DNA of 64,000 nucleotides from Citrobacter europaeus (GTDB taxonomy: Bacteria > Pseudomonadota > Gammaproteobacteria > Enterobacterales > Enterobacteriaceae), in contig CP083650.1 in NCBI GenBank assembly GCA_020099315.1, positions 4,464,001-4,528,000 on the forward strand. The letters run 5' to 3'. Both the position numbers and the translations under genes were made by a program. Of the stretch, positions 50,342-62,069 are shown in pieces. Every line of letters starts with the position of its first letter. Position 1 is the stretch's first letter. The notes below the pieces were generated by a model that saw only the letters and a program-made list of their open reading frames with translations, did no database searches and was not told the origin of the DNA.

Positions 50342-50716
50342 TGTCTCCTCCCCGTCGCTTCGCGGCGGGGAAAAACCTCTGATTTCTCCCTCCTCCCTCT
50401 ACTTTCCACTGTCATTCATTTAACAAATGGTGCGTTTAACCGTCAAAAGTCATTCACGCAGTGAATGTGCATGTTCAAAAGCGCACATTTTGCAAAATTT
50501 TATATCTGCATGATTTTATTGCATTTACTCAACAATCGGCGTTTATAACTCTCTTTTTAATTCCATTTTGTTATAAAAAATATTTTTCTTAACACTTAAT
50601 ACGCCGGGAAACAATTAGCGTGGTATTAATTTATCGCGTGATTAGTGTATACTTGATTTTGTGATGAGGGTCACGAAACGCAGACCCCTATAAAAGAATT
50701 CGACGAGGTAAATATC
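50342..50716. other. argR-yhcN intergenic region
   Basis: 375 bases. A GC-rich hairpin follows argR at 50349-50370 (cccc ... gcggcgggg), without a U-tract. From 50500 to 50640 the DNA is AT-rich. Before yhcN there is a TATACT at 50648-50653 that could be a -10 box, and a CRP-like site TGTGA-N6-TCACG at 50660-50675 just after it. No other gene was seen. Confidence 0.55.
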
Positions 50717-50983
50717 ATGAAAATCAAAACTACTATTGCAACCTTAAGCCTTCTTTCTGTTCTCTCTTTCGGCGCAAGCGCCGCGGTTACTCAGGTGAAC
50801 TCACAAGAAGCACAGAACCTGCAATCCATGGGCAGCATCTCCGTATCTCAGATCGGTAGCTCACCAATGGATATGCGTCAGGCCATCGCCGCTAAAGCTG
50901 AAAAAGCGGGCGCCAGCAGCTATCGCGTCACCGAACTCCGTGAAGGCGCTCACTGGCACGCAACTGCAGAACTCTACAAATAA
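50717..50983 (+). CDS. yhcN: YhcN, periplasmic DUF1471 stress protein
   Basis: 88 residues. Signal peptide of about 22 residues (IATLSLLSVLSFGASA-AVTQ), then a single YhcN/DUF1471 domain containing the AAKAEKAGASSYRVTEL stretch typical of BhsA-like proteins. In E. coli it responds to acid and peroxide. Preceded by a clear gaggt ribosome binding site. Confidence 0.95.
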   Translation: MKIKTTIATLSLLSVLSFGASAAVTQVNSQEAQNLQSMGSISVSQIGSSPMDMRQAIAAKAEKAGASSYRVTELREGAHWHATAELYK

Positions 50984-51010
50984 ACCCTCGTCGTCTAAGT
51001 CCGACGACTT

Positions 51011-51036
51011 GCCCCCGCCTGCCGGGGGCTTTTTTA
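51011..51036 (+). terminator. Terminator downstream of yhcN
   Basis: Stem gcccccg / cgggggc followed by a T-run, 28 bases after the yhcN stop. Confidence 0.9.
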
Positions 51037-51040
51037 TGCC

Positions 51041-51319
51041 TTACGTTGAGTGGCGAACGTTAAAGCGCAGCTGTCCTTCCAGCTCTTCTTCCGCTTCATC
51101 GAACAGTAAAATCAGCGCGCCGTATCGCCTGCGCAGCTTGTCCGGTAAATGGACAAATTCAATCTCCAGCGGCAGCGGTAAAACTTCCCCGATAACCACC
51201 TCCCACAGAGAATCTAAATCAACCACCTTTTCCCGGGCGAGACCGAACGTGCGCGTAAACTCGCGATAGAAATCACCCTGGTCTTCTATCTCGTCAAAAT
51301 CAAATGTATAGATGTTCAT
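51041..51319 (-). CDS. yhcO: YhcO, barstar-family protein
   Basis: 92 residues. Related to barstar, the inhibitor of barnase-type RNases, by its fold and acidic surface ([11 protein letters not shown]). No cognate RNase is known in E. coli, and none is visible next to it here. Faces yhcN with the yhcN terminator between them. Confidence 0.92.
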   Translation of the reverse strand: MNIYTFDFDEIEDQGDFYREFTRTFGLAREKVVDLDSLWEVVIGEVLPLPLEIEFVHLPDKLRRRYGALILLFDEAEEELEGQLRFNVRHST

Positions 51320-51402
51320 CTATAGCCACCATCCCGACGCCAGCCACTCTACAGACCGCCCATATACAGGGGTCTCTCGTATTTTCAGCTAAGTATAGCC
51401 AT

Positions 51403-51434
51403 AAAAAAACCGACGCTTTTAGCGTCGGTTTTCA
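51403..51434. terminator. Terminator downstream of aaeB
   Basis: Stem accgacgc / gcgtcggt with an A-run (51403-51409) on one side. On the - strand it ends the aaeXAB transcript just before yhcO. Confidence 0.88.
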
Positions 51435-51438
51435 ACTC

Positions 51439-53406
51439 TTAATTACTGACCAGCGCATGCTGGTATTTATGCAGCATCCCACTGAGCCGTTTTACCGGTT
51501 CGGTCACCTGCGGTGGAGCTTGCCAGATGATTAATTTTTCCTGGTAGATATCAAGCTCCTCCAGCAACTGGCTAAAATAGCGTCGGCGCTTGTCGTCGTT
51601 TCCTGCGGAAATCACGCGATCGGCAGTACGGCGAAGCTGGCGGTGGAATGCGGATAAATCCTCGTTCACCGGTACCGGCGCATCGCGCAGGCGCTGATGT
51701 GCGATGATCATTGTCAGCGCCAGGCGAAACTTCGGCAGATCGCCAGGAAATTTGTTCATCAATAAAAACAGCTGCTGATAAAGCGCCGGGAGGTGGTTTT
51801 CTTTACGACGTACCACGTTGGTGGTCATTGCTGAAACCGCCGCCGAGACAAACTGGTTGAGCAACACACGCCCCGTTCTGTCACGAGAGTTATCGCGCAC
51901 CAACATAATGACAATAAACGCCAGCACACAGCCAACAATCTGCCCCAACGCACTGTCAAGGAACTGGCTAAAGTGGAAGGTCATCGGGTTATCCAGCACA
52001 ATGATATTAATGGTGCTGGCCAGCGCTCCCATCGAACCCAGTCGTCGTTTCTGTACCTCAATCCCCAGAAAGAATCCCAGCACCGCCAGGCTCAGGCACA
52101 GTAACAGCATACTTTGCTGCGTATTGGGGATAATCACCAGGAAATAGAGCGCCCCAAGCGGTAACGCCGCCAACGTACCGTAAATAAAGTCTATCGCCAC
52201 CATGCGAGGATTGGGCAAACGCATTGCCAGCGAGGTGACAACCGCAATCATCACCATTGCGCCGCTGCCAGAGGTCCAGCCGGTCCACAGCCAGAATAAG
52301 GTTCCCAGCACACAAGAAAGCGTAGTGCGCCAGAAGTTGACCATTGCATGATGGCGCTCGGCAGACTCCACTTTCACCACCGGCTCGCCTTGCAGGATCT
52401 CTTCTTCCGTAGCGCTAATCTTGGTATTACTCACCACACCGCGTTTGAGCAGCAGGTAGCGTGTCGCGGCGCCTGCCCAACTATATATCGTAACCGGCGT
52501 TTCGCGCTCGCCGGTCCAGGCAATCACACGACGCATCCGCTTCAGCTGTTTATGGACATCCTGCACCGTTTCAACCGGTGTATCGAACAACTCGCGGAAG
52601 GTGTCAGTGATCAGTTCCGGTCGGGTGTTCTGAATAAGATAGGTTTCGCAGGACTGCGTGATAAGCGTGAGCGACAACGTGTTCAATGCTTTCAGTCTGC
52701 GGTTAGCGCGCACCCAGCGTGAGGACTCCATGTTCAGGTTACTGCGCATACCTTCCAGCGCCGCCGTACGCCTGACTAAATCGCCCCAGGCTTTGTCCAC
52801 TTCCTCACTGTCGCCATGCTTTATGCACAACTGCATAAGCTGATACTGCGCCACCAGCAGACTGTCCAGTTCAACATCAATCTCTTGTTTCACCGAACGG
52901 GGCGAAAAGAGCAGATCGGCCACAATGGCGCAGACAATCCCCATCACAATTTCACTACAGCGTTCGAGCGCAAATTGTGGCGTCAGCAGCGGTTCAGCCT
53001 GGATGGTAATGACGATGATCAGCGCCGTATAGCCCGAAAGTCCCCATGCGTAGGAGTTTTCGATCTTCACTAGCGATGAGATCCAGGTACAAAACCCGGC
53101 CCAGATACAACACACCAGGATCATCAATAACGGGGCGCGGATCATGCTGATGATAATGATCAGTGCGGCAATACAGCCAATAAATGTCCCGACAATACGC
53201 AGCATGCCGCGATAGCGGATAGCGCCTGAATAAGGTTCTCCGCCGGCGGCAAAAGCCGGGCCCGCCGCCACAATGGCTGCGGTCAGCACCGCCCAGCGCG
53301 GGGTCTCAAGTTGGAAGTGAAAACCAACGAACAGCGCCAGTACAATCGCGCACGCCAGTTTTACCGCAAAGCGGATATGCTGGTTGGCAATGGAGAAAAT
53401 ACCCAT
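51439..53406 (-). CDS. aaeB: AaeB, p-hydroxybenzoate efflux pump subunit
   Basis: 655 residues. FUSC-family inner-membrane transporter with two blocks of about five to six membrane helices (roughly 10-170 and 365-500) separated by a large cytoplasmic region. Exports hydroxylated aromatic acids together with AaeA. Five bases follow aaeA. Confidence 0.97.
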   Translation of the reverse strand: MGIFSIANQHIRFAVKLACAIVLALFVGFHFQLETPRWAVLTAAIVAAGPAFAAGGEPYSGAIRYRGMLRIVGTFIGCIAALIIIISMIRAPLLMILVCCIWAGFCTWISSLVKIENSYAWGLSGYTALIIVITIQAEPLLTPQFALERCSEIVMGIVCAIVADLLFSPRSVKQEIDVELDSLLVAQYQLMQLCIKHGDSEEVDKAWGDLVRRTAALEGMRSNLNMESSRWVRANRRLKALNTLSLTLITQSCETYLIQNTRPELITDTFRELFDTPVETVQDVHKQLKRMRRVIAWTGERETPVTIYSWAGAATRYLLLKRGVVSNTKISATEEEILQGEPVVKVESAERHHAMVNFWRTTLSCVLGTLFWLWTGWTSGSGAMVMIAVVTSLAMRLPNPRMVAIDFIYGTLAALPLGALYFLVIIPNTQQSMLLLCLSLAVLGFFLGIEVQKRRLGSMGALASTINIIVLDNPMTFHFSQFLDSALGQIVGCVLAFIVIMLVRDNSRDRTGRVLLNQFVSAAVSAMTTNVVRRKENHLPALYQQLFLLMNKFPGDLPKFRLALTMIIAHQRLRDAPVPVNEDLSAFHRQLRRTADRVISAGNDDKRRRYFSQLLEELDIYQEKLIIWQAPPQVTEPVKRLSGMLHKYQHALVSN

Positions 53407-53411
53407 CGCGA

Positions 53412-54344
53412 TTAACCAAACTCGCGCAGGCGGTGCGCCATTTTACGGAAGAAGGATTCCTGGCTTGCATCGCGATCTCGCTTGCCGGTAATAACGACGG
53501 TAGCCGTAGTCCCGGCAGGCCACAGGGTTCCCTGCTGCTCATCAAGACGAATTCGCACCGGTACACGCTGTGCCAGACGCACCCATTCAAGATTGGAATC
53601 AATGGTTGCCATACCCTTTGCATCCCGCGTGCTGCTGGCATTCGTTACGCCAGCCGCCACGCTATCAACGGTGCCCTTCAGTACATTATTACTGCCAAGC
53701 GGGGTGATCTCGGCGCGATATCCAGGGCGAACGCCTTCCAGTTTGGTTTCTTCCATATAGGCCAGCACATAGAAAGAATGCTGTTTGACCAACGCCACCG
53801 CCGTGGAGCCACGCGTAATAAATTCGCCGCTATAGACATTCAGGTTAGTCACCCAGCCATCTGCTGGCGCGCGAATCACGGTACGTTCCAGATCTAATTT
53901 TGCCAGATCGCGGGTCGCCTGCGCCTTCGCAAGCTGGTGTAATACGGTTTGCAGGACGTTGTTTGACTGGTCAATCTCTTCACGAGACATGGCCTGTACG
54001 CCCAGCCGGTTACGACGACTGGCCTCCTGGCGTTTTTCCTGCGCCAGAACCTGGTAATAAGAGACATCAGCTTCAGCCTGCTCAAGGGCTTTTTTATAAC
54101 GAGGCTGATCGATAGTGAACAGGATCTGATCCTTTTTCACCAGTTGGTTATCATGGATGTTAACGTTGGTAATAAGACCCGCCACGTCCGGCGCAATGGC
54201 AACGACATCGGCGCTGAATCGGGCGTCACGCGTCCACGGCGACTCGGTGTAGAACACCCATGCGCGGAAAATGGCAATGAAGGCCAGAATGACCAGTACG
54301 AGAGTCGTGGCCGTACGGGAGAGTTTTTTTGTTAGTGTTTTCAC
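53412..54344 (-). CDS. aaeA: AaeA, membrane fusion subunit of the p-hydroxybenzoate pump
   Basis: 310 residues. HlyD/EmrA-type periplasmic adaptor with an N-terminal membrane helix (about 12-30), a lipoyl-like half motif ([22 protein letters not shown]), a helical hairpin (about 80-150) and a beta-barrel domain. Seven bases after aaeX. Confidence 0.97.
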   Translation of the reverse strand: MKTLTKKLSRTATTLVLVILAFIAIFRAWVFYTESPWTRDARFSADVVAIAPDVAGLITNVNIHDNQLVKKDQILFTIDQPRYKKALEQAEADVSYYQVLAQEKRQEASRRNRLGVQAMSREEIDQSNNVLQTVLHQLAKAQATRDLAKLDLERTVIRAPADGWVTNLNVYSGEFITRGSTAVALVKQHSFYVLAYMEETKLEGVRPGYRAEITPLGSNNVLKGTVDSVAAGVTNASSTRDAKGMATIDSNLEWVRLAQRVPVRIRLDEQQGTLWPAGTTATVVITGKRDRDASQESFFRKMAHRLREFG

Positions 54345-54351
54345 TTCAACC

Positions 54352-54555
54352 TCAAACGAACAGGCGCGTTATTAAATAGAACAGACAGCAATACAGCGCG
54401 GTGTTAAACAGAGCCGGATGCCAGACAAAATCATAGATGCCAGTCGGAACCAGTACCCGGCGCACCAGCCAGAAAATCGCCAGTGACAAAAGTAATTCGA
54501 AAAAAATCGGTGGGAAGGACAGACCAAACACCACGATAACGGGAAACAGACTCAT
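54352..54555 (-). CDS. aaeX: AaeX, small membrane protein of the aae operon
   Basis: 67 residues with two hydrophobic segments (residues 4-24 and 43-62). DUF1656 family. Encoded upstream of aaeA in many Gram-negative bacteria; role unknown and not needed for efflux in E. coli. First gene of aaeXAB. Confidence 0.94.
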   Translation of the reverse strand: MSLFPVIVVFGLSFPPIFFELLLSLAIFWLVRRVLVPTGIYDFVWHPALFNTALYCCLFYLITRLFV

Positions 54556-54705
54556 GTTGACCTTGGTAGCTTAAGAGAGTGCAGATGATAGATTTTCTAG
54601 CGTATGTCACCGCAGAGAAGGGCAAGGATGAGCCAGGCGAGAGCGACATAGCTGTTATTTGAATAATAATATATTAACGTAACTGTTATGCTGTTATCTA
54701 TATTA

Positions 54706-54721
54706 TGTGATCTAAATCACT
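54706..54721. promoter_or_regulatory. CRP-type site between aaeX and aaeR
   Basis: TGTGA-TCTAAA-TCACT, nine of ten half-site bases matching the CRP consensus, ending 18 bases before the aaeR start codon and about 150 bases upstream of aaeX. Placed this close to aaeR it could repress that gene or activate the divergent one. Confidence 0.65.
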
Positions 54722-54739
54722 TTTAAGCCAGAGTGAACA

Positions 54740-55654
54740 ATGGAACGATTAAAACGTATGTCGGTGTTTGCCAAAGTTGTCGAACTGGGCTCCTTCACCG
54801 CCGCCGCAAGACAGCTACAAATGAGCGTATCATCGATAAGCCAGACGGTCTCTAAACTGGAAGATGAGCTACAGGTCAAGCTGCTAAACCGCAGCACACG
54901 CAGCATTGGGCTAACCGAAGCTGGAAAAATTTATTATCAGGGCTGCCGCCGAATGCTGCACGAAGCACAGGATGTTCACGAGCAGCTTTATGCCTTTAAC
55001 AACACCCCCATCGGCACCCTGCGCATTGGCTGTTCTTCAACCATGGCACAAAATGTCCTCGCTGGGTTGACCTCAAAGATGCTGAAAGAGTATCCAGGAT
55101 TGACCGTAAATCTGGTAACCGGCATCCCGGCACCGGATTTAATCGCCGATGGTCTGGACGTGGTTATTCGCGTCGGCGCGTTGCAGGACTCCAGCCTGTT
55201 TTCACGTCGCCTGGGTGCTATGCCGATGGTGGTCTGCGCCGCTAAAAGCTATCTCGCGCAGTTTGGCGTCCCGGAGAAGCCCGCCGATCTCAGCAACCAC
55301 TCGTGGCTGGAGTACAGCGTGCGCCCGGATAATGAGTTCGAGCTTATTGCTCCGGAGGGGATCTCTACCCGGCTGATCCCAGAGGGGCGATTCGTGACTA
55401 ACGATCCGATGACGCTGGTTCGCTGGCTGGCCGCAGGCGCGGGGATCGCCTATGTGCCGTTGATGTGGGTGATCAATGAGATCAATCGTGGCGAAGTGGA
55501 GATCCTGCTTCCCCGCTATCAGTCGGATCCGCGTCCGGTCTATGCGCTGTATACCGAAAAAGACAAACTGCCGCTCAAGGTCCAGGTGGTGATTAACTAC
55601 CTGTCGGATTATTTTGTCGATGTGGTCGGCGTTTTTCAGGGCGTCCGAGGATGA
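54740..55654 (+). CDS. aaeR: AaeR, LysR-type regulator of the aae operon
   Basis: 304 residues. LysR family with an N-terminal winged helix-turn-helix (GSFTAAARQLQMSVSSISQTVSKLE) and a substrate-binding domain from about residue 90. In E. coli AaeR activates aaeXAB in response to p-hydroxybenzoate-like compounds. Divergent from aaeX, the classic LysR arrangement. A few residues shorter at the C-terminus than E. coli AaeR as I recall it. Confidence 0.95.
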   Translation: MERLKRMSVFAKVVELGSFTAAARQLQMSVSSISQTVSKLEDELQVKLLNRSTRSIGLTEAGKIYYQGCRRMLHEAQDVHEQLYAFNNTPIGTLRIGCSSTMAQNVLAGLTSKMLKEYPGLTVNLVTGIPAPDLIADGLDVVIRVGALQDSSLFSRRLGAMPMVVCAAKSYLAQFGVPEKPADLSNHSWLEYSVRPDNEFELIAPEGISTRLIPEGRFVTNDPMTLVRWLAAGAGIAYVPLMWVINEINRGEVEILLPRYQSDPRPVYALYTEKDKLPLKVQVVINYLSDYFVDVVGVFQGVRG

Positions 55655-55882
55655 CGAAAGGAATAATTAAAACATCCCGAGAAGAATATTTCTCATGAAT
55701 ATTTCCTGGATTGTCCTCTGACAATTCAGAATTCACTCCAGCACCCTATCAAAAATAGATAATTGACACCACCGCCACTCACCATTTACCGTGTAAGTGG
55801 CCTGACATACAGGCAGTTATTTTATTGTTAGCAGCATGAATAATAATATATTTTTCAGGATGTCTTAAAGCAAGGATCAGAA

Positions 55883-56497
55883 ATGAATCTATTTGAACAA
55901 ACACAACCTTCGCGCAGGCGCTACGGGCTCGCCGCGTTTATTGGCTTGATTGCAGGGATCGTCTCCTCTTTCGTCAAATGGGGAGCAGAGGTTCCCCTTC
56001 CTCCACGCAGCCCTACTGATTTATTCACCGGCGCATGTGGACCGGAACAATTAATAAGAGCAGCCAGCCAGATTGATTGCTCACGCAACTTCTTAAATCC
56101 TCCCTATATATTTTTACGCGACTGGTTGGGCGTTGTCGATCCTAACGCCGCTGTATATACATTTGCCGGGCATATATTTAACTGGGTTGGCGTGACGCAT
56201 ATTATTTTCTCTATCGTCTTTGCCGTAGGTTATTGCATCGTTGCAGAAGTCTTCCCTAAAATTAAGCTTTGGCAGGGTTTGCTGGCTGGCGCGTTAGCTC
56301 AGCTTTTTGTCCATATGATCTCGTTCCCGCTGATGGGGCTGACGCCTCCGCTCTTTGAACTGCCGTGGTACGAGCACGTATCTGAAATCGCAGGGCATCT
56401 TATCTGGTTCTGGTCGATCGAAATTATTCGTCGTGATTTGCGTAACCGCATCACTCACGAACCAGACCCTGAAATTCCGCTGGGCAATATACGCTAA
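55883..56497 (+). CDS. yagU: YagU-family inner membrane protein (DUF1440)
   Basis: 204 residues, very similar to E. coli YagU throughout ([19 protein letters not shown] and the tail [17 protein letters not shown]). About four hydrophobic segments. E. coli YagU helps acid resistance. In E. coli K-12 yagU lies in a different part of the chromosome; here it stands alone between aaeR and tldD with its own 228-base upstream gap and terminator. It could have moved in either lineage. Confidence 0.92.
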   Translation: MNLFEQTQPSRRRYGLAAFIGLIAGIVSSFVKWGAEVPLPPRSPTDLFTGACGPEQLIRAASQIDCSRNFLNPPYIFLRDWLGVVDPNAAVYTFAGHIFNWVGVTHIIFSIVFAVGYCIVAEVFPKIKLWQGLLAGALAQLFVHMISFPLMGLTPPLFELPWYEHVSEIAGHLIWFWSIEIIRRDLRNRITHEPDPEIPLGNIR

Positions 56498-56533
56498 AAA
56501 AAATGGCGCTACCCAAGAGTAGCGCCATTTTTA
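56496..56533. terminator. Bidirectional terminator between yagU and tldD
   Basis: Stem atggcgctac / gtagcgccat with an eight-base A-run on the left and a T-run on the right, between convergent yagU and tldD. Confidence 0.93.
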
Positions 56534-56545
56534 TACCCTTTCAGT

Positions 56546-58097
<1,552 letters not shown>

Positions 58098-58154
58098 GGA
58101 CTGCGGTAGAAGATCACTGTACTGAGATTGGGGCAATTACTCGCCCCCGTCAAA

Positions 58155-61100
58155 TCATTGCTGGCTTTCTTTGCGCGGCTGACGCAGAACTTCGTTAATC
58201 TGCGGCTTATCGACCGGACCGGTGATGCGATAACGCAGAATCGAGACTTTGCTCCACAGCGGTCCCAGAACCTTACTGGCGGCAAACACCGCCGCACCCA
58301 CAATCGGGTTGACGGCAAACGCGGCGGCAACCCCTACGGTAGCTGAGATTTCTGGTGCGACGATGGCTTCCATATCCAGTTCCCGGCGCACCAGGTTCAC
58401 TGAGCCTTTCATCGCAATGTCGGCTTCCAGACCGTCCACCAGCGTGTCATCGGTATGCATCACGCCATCTTTGATCCACGCCGTGCTGCGAATCGAGTCG
58501 AAATAGAAGCCTTCACTGAAGGTGTCGCTGAAATCAAAACGCAGTTTACGCAACAACGCATCAAAGCTCAGCAGGCGTAATAGCTGCCCCGCATGTCCGG
58601 TACTGAGTTCGGTTATCTCACCTTTACCCAACCGGGCACGCAAAATGCCATTCAGCGAGGCTTCATCTGGCTCCCACGGCGGGTTACGCCAGTGCAGATC
58701 GTACTCCACGTTGAACGAAGAATTGCGAATCGGCGTTGATACGCCAAAGAAGCCGGCCGCGGAGTCAATTTTACTGCCGCTCAGTTTACCTTTCAGCGAC
58801 GTCCGCTCCTTGCCCGGCGTATTCACCCATACGCCGTCGGTGGTCAGTCTGGCAAAACCGGTATCCAACAGACCGTTATTCAAGGTGAGCGTGTCGCCTT
58901 TAATCGCCACATCGGCGTCAATGCGCCCGTATTTCTGTCCCCACATCCAGCATTCTGCACAGCGTAGCTGAAGGTCCGGCCAGCCACGGAAGCTGACGTT
59001 GTCGATGGCGGAGAACGGCGAGGCAGGCGTGCTATTCGGTGACGGTTTTGCCGCGCTTGGGTTGTAATAAAGATACTTAATATTGGCCAGCCACGGCGCA
59101 TTATTGCGCATCGCCAGCGTGGCGTTAATTTCACGACCCTGCGCCTGCACGATGGAACCGTTGCTCGCAGGCTCAGAGACGATACTCAAATTATTCCACT
59201 GCTGACCACCCAGGGATAACGATGGCGTCCGCACCGTGATCCGTTGAGGGAAGTTGGCGTTGGTACCAACATTATCTGCAGCGCCTTTCTGGAACAACGC
59301 CAGCCACTGCGCGCCATCCATAGGGGGAAGGTTAAGCTCAATGCCTTGCTGATCGGGTAACGCGGGCACGGTGCGGCTTTCCGACGTCCAGATTGCGCGG
59401 TCAAGCGTCAGTTTCTGATTCAGTAGCCAGCGGCTGTTAAAGTGATTCTTACTGCCAGCGTTGCCGGTCAGATCAAAGCTGCGCAGATTGCCCCTGGCCT
59501 TAACGTTCACCGGCAACGCCTCACCGGTAGCTTTATTCAGCGGAGCAGGTAAGTGACTACTTACATTCTTCAGGTCGCCCTTTAGCTCAATGTCGTAGGT
59601 CGGCCCGGCATGATACGGAAGATCGATTCCCACTTTGCCATTCCACGCCATGCTTCCGCTCAACGCGTCGTTGACCTGCGCCGGTAAAATCCCCATGTGG
59701 GTTGGCTGCCAGTCACCTTGTAGATTCACGGCGACCTGGTAGGCTTTCGCTCCTTCGGTCGTAGAAAAGTCGACGTTCAGCGGCTGATTAAACCAGTTCG
59801 CCGTCATCGGCTCACTTTGCAGATCGCCGTTGATAAAGCTGAATTTGCCGTTCAAATTCTTCAGCGTGCTGTCGAGCGGTTTAATAAACAAGCTGTTATT
59901 ACGCAGGTTGACGTCGCCTTTAGCGGTAACCAGCGAGCCGTCCAGCGGAATATCAAGATGTAAGCGAGCATTCACATCGCCGTCAATTTGCAACTGCTCG
60001 AGCGTGGCGCCGAGAGAATCCTTTAATGGCGTCTCATCAAAATAAGGTCCGACCGCCTTGCCCGGCCCGTTGATATCGGCATCAATCAGCAGTTTTTCTT
60101 TTGCATAGTCGGGGATGTTGGCCGTCAGATTACTGGCCTTCACACCACCCAGATTAACGCTATCCGTCTTCATCCACAGACCGTCGTTAATGAAGTTCAG
60201 TTCAATATTGAGGTCAGTCAGCGCGGGCCAGTCGGGCTGGAAAGCAAACTTCGCATTGCGAAGCGGCACCAGGACCTGAAACTGCCCTTCATTATGGAGA
60301 TAGGGGAACAAATGTGGGTTGCCGCCATACACCAGCGTGGCGTTATCCGCTTCGCCGCCCTGAATAGCGCCACTGAGATAGTCAACCAGCTCTTTGCCCA
60401 TCAGGTTTTCCGGGAAATAACGCCAGGCCTGAGAGCCATCGTCGGTGCTGATGCCTGCCAGAATGCCCAACCATGGCTCATCACCGACGGGCTGCAGATA
60501 GCGAAAACCGCCGCGCGCGCGTACCGCTTTCGCTTTAACATCGATGTTGCGTCCATCTAACTGAAAGCCTTTATCATTTTTCAGCCAGCTTAGCGTCGCC
60601 ACGCCGCTCTCTATTTCCAGCGGTGCGCGAAAGACGGTTTCATACGGCATTTTGGCTTGCTGCATGGAAGCGGTTAGCGCCCCATCTTCCACGCTTCCCG
60701 CAAGCGTACCGGAGAAGTGTTCTGCCCCTGGCAGCAGCTTCCACTGTTTCCAGGCCAGATCGGTCCACGAGGACTGGAAGCGGGTTTTTTCTGTCGCCTG
60801 TAACGGGATATCCAGCGCCAGCACATCTATCTTGCCGCTCGGCTGCGTAGCTCGCCAGATATCCCCCAGCGCAGGCGATAGCCTGGATGCCATCGGACGC
60901 AGCCCTTCTAACCCGGCCAGATCCAGATTGCTGGCACGAATGCGAAGCTCGTCGCTGCGTTTGTTATTCTCACCACCGACTTCCTGTTCTGGTATCCAGG
61001 CCAGCGTTAACGCCCCGCTCGGCCAGGGTTTATCATCCATGGTGATACGGGTATCGGGAATAGAGAATTGCCAGCCCGGCCCTTCATGGCTGATGTGCGC

Positions 61101-61955
61101 CGTCAGATTATCGACGGCGAGCGTGTGCGTACGATTTTCACCCAGCCAGCTTGCCCCGCCTTTTTTCAGCCAGACATCGCCGCCGGAAACCACGCCTTTG
61201 CTGATCGTCATCCATGCTTCCAGGCTAAAACGCGCGGTCTGCAGCGCAACGTTATCCTGCATCCATTTATTCAGCCACGGCTTGACGTCGATGTCGTCGG
61301 CCTGAAGCCAGACCCGACCGTTATTCAATAGTCCGTTGTCGTCACGCAGATCCATACGCACCTGCATAACGCCGTGCTGCCCGGTCAGACTGGAGAGACT
61401 GACCTGCCCCTCAGCGCGATGCCGGTTTTTACCGTTCAGCCAGGTAAGCTGTGGGATCGCCAGTTCAGCACGCTGGCCTGAGAGGGTTAAAAAGCTAATC
61501 TGACTGTCGCGCAGATCGAAATGATCAAACTGGCGCAGGAAGAGATCGCTGAGGTGATCGGCTTCAATTCCATCACCGCTTTCGCTGCGCTGGATGGGGG
61601 TATTGGTGCGCAGTTGTAACTGCCAGAAGGTGAGATCACGAAACTGCCAGCGCATGTGTAGCAAGCTTTGCCAGACATCCAGCGCTAACGTGACGCGCTT
61701 GACCGAAAATTCCCCACCGTCTTTCAGCTGCGCATGGATATCGCGCGCTTCAAGCGTAGGACCGAAATTTTGCCAGTTAGCGGAAAGTTGGCTGGCGGAA
61801 ACGGGCAGGCCGGTGGCGGATTCAATCTTGCCAAGGATCGCCGGGCGCCAGCTATCAAGATGAGGTAGCGCAAGGCGCAGTCCACTGACCAGCAGCGCTG
61901 CGATGACAACGAATGCGGCTCCAGTGAGCAGTAATATCCCCGGCAATCGCCTCAC
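58155..61955 (-). CDS. yhdP: YhdP, AsmA-like phospholipid transport protein
   Basis: 1266 residues from GTG at 61955, preceded by the ribosome binding site aaggag. A TTG seven codons earlier is in frame, but the GTG gives MRRLPGILLLTGAA, the E. coli start and length. One N-terminal membrane helix, then a very long beta-rich periplasmic domain of the AsmA/TamB/Vps13 bridge type, thought to form a groove for moving phospholipids to the outer membrane, alongside TamB and YdbH. The C-terminal DUF3971/AsmA-like region ends RQPRKESQQ. Lies between rng and tldD on the same strand. Confidence 0.95.
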   Translation of the reverse strand: MRRLPGILLLTGAAFVVIAALLVSGLRLALPHLDSWRPAILGKIESATGLPVSASQLSANWQNFGPTLEARDIHAQLKDGGEFSVKRVTLALDVWQSLLHMRWQFRDLTFWQLQLRTNTPIQRSESGDGIEADHLSDLFLRQFDHFDLRDSQISFLTLSGQRAELAIPQLTWLNGKNRHRAEGQVSLSSLTGQHGVMQVRMDLRDDNGLLNNGRVWLQADDIDVKPWLNKWMQDNVALQTARFSLEAWMTISKGVVSGGDVWLKKGGASWLGENRTHTLAVDNLTAHISHEGPGWQFSIPDTRITMDDKPWPSGALTLAWIPEQEVGGENNKRSDELRIRASNLDLAGLEGLRPMASRLSPALGDIWRATQPSGKIDVLALDIPLQATEKTRFQSSWTDLAWKQWKLLPGAEHFSGTLAGSVEDGALTASMQQAKMPYETVFRAPLEIESGVATLSWLKNDKGFQLDGRNIDVKAKAVRARGGFRYLQPVGDEPWLGILAGISTDDGSQAWRYFPENLMGKELVDYLSGAIQGGEADNATLVYGGNPHLFPYLHNEGQFQVLVPLRNAKFAFQPDWPALTDLNIELNFINDGLWMKTDSVNLGGVKASNLTANIPDYAKEKLLIDADINGPGKAVGPYFDETPLKDSLGATLEQLQIDGDVNARLHLDIPLDGSLVTAKGDVNLRNNSLFIKPLDSTLKNLNGKFSFINGDLQSEPMTANWFNQPLNVDFSTTEGAKAYQVAVNLQGDWQPTHMGILPAQVNDALSGSMAWNGKVGIDLPYHAGPTYDIELKGDLKNVSSHLPAPLNKATGEALPVNVKARGNLRSFDLTGNAGSKNHFNSRWLLNQKLTLDRAIWTSESRTVPALPDQQGIELNLPPMDGAQWLALFQKGAADNVGTNANFPQRITVRTPSLSLGGQQWNNLSIVSEPASNGSIVQAQGREINATLAMRNNAPWLANIKYLYYNPSAAKPSPNSTPASPFSAIDNVSFRGWPDLQLRCAECWMWGQKYGRIDADVAIKGDTLTLNNGLLDTGFARLTTDGVWVNTPGKERTSLKGKLSGSKIDSAAGFFGVSTPIRNSSFNVEYDLHWRNPPWEPDEASLNGILRARLGKGEITELSTGHAGQLLRLLSFDALLRKLRFDFSDTFSEGFYFDSIRSTAWIKDGVMHTDDTLVDGLEADIAMKGSVNLVRRELDMEAIVAPEISATVGVAAAFAVNPIVGAAVFAASKVLGPLWSKVSILRYRITGPVDKPQINEVLRQPRKESQQ

Positions 61956-62000
61956 GCGCCTCTCCTTGTCTACCAAAAAATGTGACTCACAAAACCGTCT

Positions 62001-62036
62001 TGCCGGATGGCGGCGTGAACGCCTTCTCCGGCCTGC
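62001..62036. repeat. REP element between rng and yhdP
   Basis: tgccggatggcggcg ... cgccttctccggcctgc, one REP unit nearly identical to the one at 58062-58097. Confidence 0.9.
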
Positions 62037-62069
62037 AAAGTATCGCCATTTGGCGTCTACCAGGCCAGA

